DNA of 64,000 bases from Plotosus lineatus (lineage: Eukaryota > Chordata > Actinopteri > Siluriformes > Plotosidae), in NCBI GenBank assembly GCA_024760905.1, contig CM045744.1:45890976-45954975 (forward strand), read 5' to 3'. Below the pieces are notes generated by a model that worked only from the letters and a program-made list of their open reading frames with translations, ran no database searches and had not been told where the DNA came from. Shown here piece after piece: positions 58,647 to 64,000 of this stretch. The translations under genes were made by a program, and so were the position numbers. Within the stretch, counting starts at the first letter, position 1. The number at the start of each line of letters is the position of its first letter.

Positions 58647-58967
58647 CACAGGTGTGTGTGTGTGTGTGTAAATAAAAAATGTTTAATAATGGTTTAATTA
58701 ATAAATATGTAAATAAAATGGTTTAATATGTTAATAAAATGTTTAAATTGTTTAATAAATAATTTTCTTTTACTTTTAACACATTTCATACAAAATTGGT
58801 GTACTTTTATCATTTTTAAAGGGTTTATGGGGTTTATCCAGTCCAAAGACTAGAGCCTTGGAACGAATTAGGCGTTTAACAAGCAAGATGCGACCCCTAC
58901 TTACGAAATCCCCGAGTTACGACGACTGCTCTGGAACAGATTAATTTTGTAGGTTGGAGGCCAACTG
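56076..58967 (+). mobile_element. Tigger (TcMar) transposon with broken transposase
   Basis: Left end CAGTGGTACCTCAC, right end degenerate (to CCAACTG). The N-terminal helix-turn-helix is legible at 56448-56570 (LLSITVKQEMIKKYESGMQL then SEIAKEYGQNRSR). The catalytic domain lies at 57100-57650 (LLILDYAPAHPAGLEDDILQ, TPLLQPMDQQVIANFKK, then LTLHEFWEHHFDIV), as in TIGD1-like DDE transposases. Frameshifts near 57300 and missing sequence between the two parts inactivate it. 56690-56960 matches internal sequence of the 60316-61334 element. Confidence 0.88.
57100..57646 (+). pseudogene. Tigger transposase DDE domain, frameshifted
   Basis: Two overlapping frames (57100-57321 and 57167-57646) together cover the catalytic core. 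They run from LILDYAPAHP (second aspartate) through the QPMDQ motif to the C-terminal WREV/AWRKLWP region. The shift near 57310 follows a run of A. The tail is acidic. Confidence 0.85.
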
Positions 58968-59085
58968 TATATATGCTGTGCTTGGGTAACAGCCTGTCTT
59001 CCGTACTTCCTACCCAAGCTCTGCACAATGGAGAGTGATACTCCATGTCCATAGTCCTTCGAGACTGACAGAGGCCTACCTATAT

Positions 59086-60127
59086 ACTAGTCCTTCTCAA
59101 AAAATTAGCATATTGTGATAAAGTTCATTATGTTCTGTAATGTACTGATAAAAAAAATAAACTTTCATATCTTTTGTATCATATCAGGTGCCGCATTCCC
59201 CAGGTCAAGCCACATTTGAACCAGAAACAGCGGCAGAAGCGCCTGACCTGGGCTACAGAGAAGCAGCACTGGACTGTTGCTCAGTGGTCCAAAGTACTTT
59301 TTTTTGGATGAAAGCAAATTTTGCATGTCATTCAGAAATCAAGGTGCCAGAGAAGGAAATGCCAAAATGCCTGAAGTCCAGTGTCAAGTACCCACAGTCA
59401 GTGATGGTCTGGGGTGCCATGTCAGCTGCTGGTGTTGGTCCACTGTGTTTTATCAAGGGCAGGGTCAATGCAGCTAGCTATCAGGAGATTTTGAAGCACT
59501 TCATGGTTCCATCTGCTGAAAAGCTTTATGGAGATGAAAATTTCATTTTTCAGCACGACCTGGCACCTGCTCACAGTGCCAAAACCACTGCTAAATGGTT
59601 TACTGACCATGGTATTACTGTGCTCAATTGGCCTGCCAACTCTCCTGACCTGAAGCCCATAGAGAATCTGTGGGATATTGTAAAGAGAAAGTTGAGAGAC
59701 ACGAGACCCAACACTGTGGATGAGCTTAAGGCCGCTATCGAAACATCCTGGGCCTCCGTAACACCTCAGCAGTGCCACAGGCTGATTGCCTCCATGCCAC
59801 GCCGCATTGAAGCAGTCATTTCTGCAAAAGGATTCCCGACCAAGTATTGAGTGCAGAACTCAACATAATTATTTGAAGGTTGACTTTTTTGTATTGAAAA
59901 CGTTTTTTTTTTAATTGGTCGGATGAAATATGATAATTTTTGAGATAGGGATTTTGGGTTTTCATGAGCTGTATACCAAAATCATCAGTATTAAAGCAAT
60001 AAAAGACCTGAAATATTTCAGTTGGGGTGCAATGAATCTAAAATATATGAAAGTTTAATTTTTATCAGTACATTACAGAAAATAATGAACTTTATCACAA
60101 TATGCTAATTTTTTGAGAAGGATTAGT
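59086..60127 (+). mobile_element. Tc1-family DNA transposon with truncated transposase
   Basis: Long inverted repeats: CTAGTCCTTCTCAAAAAATT... at 59086-59157 matches the reverse of 60053-60127. The transposase frame 59188-59850 carries the DDE core (FQHDLAPAHSAKTTAKWF, SPDLKPIENLWD: spacing typical of DD34E) and ends FPTKY. The first catalytic region (LDESKF) is in another frame (59277-59477) because of a T-run shift. The N-terminal DNA-binding part is deleted. Confidence 0.92.
59188..59850 (+). pseudogene. Tc1 transposase remnant
   Basis: It covers roughly the C-terminal two thirds of a Tc1 transposase. The bipartite paired-like DNA-binding domain is missing and the first Asp is out of frame. 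The ending (MPRRIEAVISAKGFPTKY) is intact. It cannot encode an active enzyme. Confidence 0.9.
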
Positions 60128-60225
60128 ATATATATGTATATGTAGTAATGATCAAATAAAAACTTTTTAATTTTGTACTGTGATATTTATTGATGATATA
60201 CATTTTATATAAATATATATTTGTG

Positions 60226-60229
<4 letters not shown>

Positions 60230-60303
<74 letters not shown>

Positions 60304-60304
60304 C
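60230..60304. repeat. (TA)n(CATA)n(CA)n compound microsatellite
   Basis: TA run, ACATACATAC run and CA run, ending 12 bp before the 60316 MITE. Confidence 0.95.
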
Positions 60305-60315
60305 AGACATGCATA

Positions 60316-61330
60316 CAGACACTCCCCGACTTACATTCATCCGTTTTACGGTTGTTTTTATTCCCCCCCCCTAAAAAAGGTCAAATTTTGAGTACGTGAC
60401 GTACCTACGTAGTACGCTGATGTAATGACGCAATGAAGTAATGATGCTGCGTCCATTGTTTACAAACGACAGACTGAACGTGCCCTGCTGCGTCTCAGTT
60501 CACTGCGTGTTACCCTTGTGTTAAGGCGTCATCTCTGTGATCTTTGTGTTTACACTGTTTTGCGGACTTTTGTAACCCTAAGCAAATATGGTTGGTCAGA
60601 AGCATACTAGCATGGATGCAAGTTTTCTGGCATTATACTGGAATTTCCAAGACTGAATTAACTATCTGCTCGGATCAGCGCAATCTACCATACATACTCA
60701 GTTAAGCAAAGAGAGTTGTAAAATGAGGGAAAACCCGAATCAAGAAAAGAAAGAGAATTCTCTGCTCTGCTGGTGATTCACATCAGTGCAGGCCGAGTAC
60801 TAAACAAGTATTCAACAGCGCCCTTGCTCACTTGAAAGACGAAGTCCATATAACCCGTGCTTTGTCTTAAGCACAAGTAAGTGAACTACTCACATAAGCG
60901 CCTCACATATTGTAAGCGCTGATTGGCTGTTTTAAGCTTCATGTAAAGTGACTCAGCTCAGCTTCATGTAAAGTGACCAGCCGTCGGCCCTCGGAACCAT
61001 TTTCAAGCAGAAAGATTGCATCATAGAGAATGTTAAAGGTTATATTTGATATTTGATGAGTGAATTTGATTAAAATTTATCTATTTGAAATTATTTTGTT
61101 TGAATTTAATTTATTTGAAATTAATGTTGATATTATTTGACATTGTATTACAATGTTATGTTTATAATAATTGATTTAGGGGTGTTTTATGAGATACGGT
61201 AATGGTATTTATGGATGTATAGTACAGTTAGAACGTCATACGTCACTAGAACATACAGTAACAACTGATGTTTTTTTTCAACTTGCGTTCGGCCGTCCGG
61301 AACCTAACAAAAAAGGTAAGTTGGGGAGCG

Positions 61331-61334
<4 letters not shown>
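60316..61334. mobile_element. Tigger-derived MITE, CAGACxCTCCCC family
   Basis: Starts CAGACACTCCCCGACTTAC and ends with the reverse of CAGACGCTCCCCAACTTAC. TA flanks both sides. It has no transposase. Internal segments match the 56-kb Tigger and the el 26561-30510 copy. It serves as the uninterrupted (empty-site) form for LINE copy A. Confidence 0.88.

Positions 61335-61372
<38 letters not shown>
61335..61372. repeat. (TA)n microsatellite
   Basis: About 19 TA units starting exactly at the right TA of the 60316 MITE. Confidence 0.95.
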
Positions 61373-61373
<1 letters not shown>

Positions 61374-61530
61374 CGCGTAGGCCTCCGTCAGTCCCGAAGG
61401 ACTATGGCTGCGCTCTGGCCAGTATCCCGACTGGTGATACTCCCCAGTGCACAGAGCCTGGGTAGGGAGTAATGAGGGACAGGCTGTTACCCAAGCAGCA
61501 AGTCCCCCCCTGTCTCGGCGCCACCGGAAG
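61373..61530 (-). mobile_element. Dispersed repeat fragment related to 58975-59080
   Basis: TAGGCCTCCGTCAGTCCCGAAGGACTATGG...GGGACAGGCTGTTACCCAAGC is the inverse of 58975-59080 (TTGGGTAACAGCCTGTC...CTTCGAGACTGACAGAGGCC). Family not identified. Confidence 0.6.
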
Positions 61531-61589
61531 AATCCAATGGAAAGGCAAGTGCCGATACGACTGGGTTCCAGTGCCGCTGCAGGAGAGAA

Positions 61590-61787
61590 ACTGCGGTCAA
61601 TTTAGAACAGCCAATTAACCTACAGTGCACGTCTTTGGATTGCGGGGGAAACCGGAGCACCCGGAGGAAACCCGCACAAGCACGGGGAGAACATGCAAAC
61701 TCCACACAGAAACGCCCAGGCCGGGAATCGAACCTGGGCCTTCTTGCTGTGAGGCGGACGTGCTAACCACTACGCCACCGTGCCGCC
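61590..61787 (-). mobile_element. tRNA-like SINE / LINE-tail repeat
   Basis: The minus strand starts GGCGGCACGGTGGCGTAGTG with B box GGTTCGATTCCC, then the GTTTGCATGTTCTCCCCGTG segment. This is a very widespread fish repeat. Confidence 0.8.
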
Positions 61788-62067
61788 ATATATATATATA
61801 TATATTATCATCAATAAATATCACAGTACAAAGTTAAAAAGTTTTTACTTAATAGTTTAATCGTATATTACTGAGTAAGACTCTATAGAAAGTGTTTAAG
61901 AAGCATATTTTGGTGCATGTAATATGATACATAGGGTTTTACTTCCACATTGATCATTGATTGCATTTGTAAAATGATACATAGGGTTTTGTACAGAACT
62001 CACAGATGTTCTTGATTCGCGGGAGGGGCCGGAACCGAACCCCCATGAATAATGGGGGCCTACTGTA

Positions 62068-62165
62068 CTTGAACTCCTCCACTTGGGGCAGGACCTCATT
62101 CCAGACCCAGAGGGAGCACTCCACCCTTTTCCGGCTGAGAGCCATGGCCTCGGACTAGAAGGTGC
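62068..62165 (-). mobile_element. Non-LTR LINE fragment, right part (continuation of 54525-55091)
   Basis: Minus strand reads RKRVECSLWVWNEVLPQVEE followed by FKYSR, the residues expected directly N-terminal to the left fragment. Removing the 7-kb insertion and one TA copy rejoins the two in order (GAGATA + CTTGAACTCC). Confidence 0.8.
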
Positions 62166-62289
62166 TGATCATCATCCCGGCCACTTCTCATTCGACTGCG
62201 AAACGCGCTCCAATAATAGCTGGAGGGCAACTGAAGCTAAATGTTTGTTGTGATCACGTATTCGCAATATGGAGGCTTCTGTTAGTAGT

Positions 62290-62545
62290 TTATCAACATT
62301 CGCTCATTCATTTTATGAACCGCTTAATCCTAATCAGCCGACTCTGGGAAGGGTGGGGTACAGCTTGTTGGCCATCACAGCGCCAACACTCACATAATTC
62401 ACAACTAGGGATGATCTGGAACAGCCAATTAGCATACTGTGCATATTTTTGAACTGCGGGAGGAAACCGGAGTGCCTGGAGGAAACCCTCTCAAACACGG
62501 AGAGACCATTCAAACTCCACACAGAAACACCCGAACCGGGAAACA
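62290..62545 (-). mobile_element. L2-like LINE tail / SINE repeat
   Basis: Contains TCATTCATTTTATGAACCGC (reverse of the L2-like tail of the SINEs) followed by the AACCGGAGTGCCTGGAGGAAA / GGAGAGACCATTCAAACTCC segment. Confidence 0.75.
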
Positions 62546-64000
62546 AAACACATCAACATATTTAAACAAAATTCTGACATTCCTGATCGATTAGTTTTGT
62601 TTTCACCATTTTTTGGCTCCACACTGAACCCATATACAACGTAATGGCGATAGTTTCACAATCTACCCCATCATAGCTCCATTCACATCCTGTATAAAAA
62701 TTAAAGACGCAGGCTGAATTATGAGAATCTATTGAAATGCGTTTATGGTGAGACACAGTCACACAGTCCTGTACTTCACTTAGGGGGACAAAGACAAGCA
62801 GTAGGAAGAGAGGATTCTGGGTAATCTAGTGAGGTATAGTGTAACACCTAGCTCCATAGCACCATTTAACTCACTCCAGCTAAGACTCGCACTTGCGCTT
62901 TACCCATTGATTTGACAATCTTAAAGGCTGATTCACGTTATAGAACTGCATCCGCGTTACAGTGGGACACTTCAGGCATTTCGGCGGGAAACGAAAAGAA
63001 AAGGCTGCTCATTAAGAAAAACAAAAGTCATATTTACCTCAGTTTGAGTTAATAAATAAGTGCTACTACAGGATTTCTCTACCTAAGATGGATTGACTAT
63101 CATTATTTCATCACGATATTTTTGTAAAGCGAGTGTCGTCATGTTTTTGCTCATCGTACAATAGCGAAATGCGTGTAATAACAGGTCTGCCTACTCCACG
63201 TCGAGTTCATTTGTTTTCCATTTCAAGATGAATATTTTTATATATGCAAACAAAACCTCTAACAGTAACCCTCTTAAAAAAGAATAGCAAACTAAAATGA
63301 GATTTTATAGTTTATTTATTTTAAACTATGCTGGAGGCAGGTCAGATGAGATCTGTACGTTAAGTTGAGCTAAATGCTGTGTAGTTAATGGTGTGTTTCA
63401 AGTTCAGAACATACTATACGTGCTCTGCAAACATGATTCGTAAATCTAATTTAGAACGTTCTACCCAGAAACACATGAAAATCCAAACAAAACGAGAGGC
63501 TTATGGTTTATTTTTCCATTTTAAAGTGTGGTGACAATGTCACATCCATCAAATAACTCAAACTGGAGTGTCCTATGTTTTGATTCAAGCATCGTACATA
63601 CAGCATAATGTTTCTTATTCGTGTGATAGGGAAACAATCAGTTCCCATGTAGTAGAGATGAGCATTACTATTCATTAAAAATGTTCTCATTTCTGATCGG
63701 TGGAAGGATTATCAAATAATTCTCGGTGTTCATCTATGAGCCAACTTATTCATTATTGACATCAGGTGAGTTGGTCAAGTTGAAAACATTTCAAATGAAT
63801 AATAAAGCAATTAAAGAATTCAGGTTTGGCCTCGATAAAGACCCCTCGATCTAAATAACACTTCCCCTCATTCCAAAATGGCTTATTATCCACCTATCAA
63901 ACTCAGGATAGTGCTTGAATCAAAATGGCCGATGTCATGTTCACCATTTCCCAAATACTAGGAACTTAACAAACCGCTGCCCCCATCCCCACCCCCCCAC
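62546..64000. other. Unassigned DNA at right edge
   Basis: No exon, RNA gene or repeat family recognised. Confidence 0.5.

Larger units (their letters stand above)
55092..62065. mobile_element. Tigger-like DNA transposon copy X2, filled by later insertions
   Basis: Same family as X1. CAGTAGGCCCTTGACCATTCGCG starts at 55092 and the reverse end CAGTAGGCCCCC closes at 62065. TA flanks both sides (55090-55091 and 62066-62067). The element's own sequence remains at about 55092-55600 and 61800-62065. The interior holds a Tigger (56076-58967), a Tc1 (59086-60127), a Tigger MITE (60316-61334) and a SINE. Confidence 0.85.

Overview
This is a vertebrate nuclear window, almost certainly from a teleost fish. 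It has two intron-containing host genes with GT-AG junctions, dense tRNA-derived SINEs, RTE-type LINEs ending in (GAA)n, Tc1, Tigger and hAT DNA transposons, and long (CA)n/(TA)n tracts. No prokaryotic, organellar or viral gene is visible. The species cannot be named from the sequence alone.

Host genes, both on the minus strand. (1) luc7l (LUC7L/LUC7L2-like U1 snRNP splicing factor): ten coding exons between 45917 and 16655. They join in phase into 1293 nt (430 codons plus stop), with both Luc7 zinc fingers, an Arg-Glu run and an RS-rich tail ending in ESGEI. (2) cenpm (centromere protein M): the first three coding exons at 13497-13441, 13273-13194 and 2442-2344. The rest lies beyond the left edge. 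Both genes have a CpG-rich upstream segment with CRE/ETS-like motifs.

Layout. 1-2343: transposon end, SINE and unassigned DNA. 2344-13497: cenpm; its 10.7-kb second intron holds RTE LINE fragments and a nest in which a Tigger-like element (3973-9626) contains a ZBED-type hAT (4641-9203), which contains a different, nearly intact LINE (about 5200-9025). 13498-16654: cenpm promoter and intergenic DNA. 16655-45917: luc7l. Intron 8 holds a hAT split by an old RTE LINE. Intron 4 holds nested Tigger MITEs and a young RTE LINE. Intron 1 holds an 8.5-kb (CA)n-CTCCC array. 45918-46600: luc7l promoter. 46808-49930: a second young RTE LINE, inverted relative to the one in intron 4. 50-55 kb: SINEs and unassigned DNA. 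55092-62065: a Tigger-like element filled with another Tigger, a Tc1 and a Tigger MITE, inserted in an older LINE. 62.1-64 kb: LINE/SINE remnants and unassigned DNA.

One RTE family explains much of the window: at least eight copies, several with clear target-site duplications. One SINE family carries an imitation of its 3' end, so a LINE-SINE partnership can be read directly. No new gene system is evident. The most unusual features are the luc7l intron-1 array, whose transcribed strand repeats the 5' splice-site word GTGAGT; the inverted LINE pair bracketing luc7l exons 1-4; the SINE head with two alternative 3' tails; and an 18-bp coding minisatellite in luc7l exon 7.
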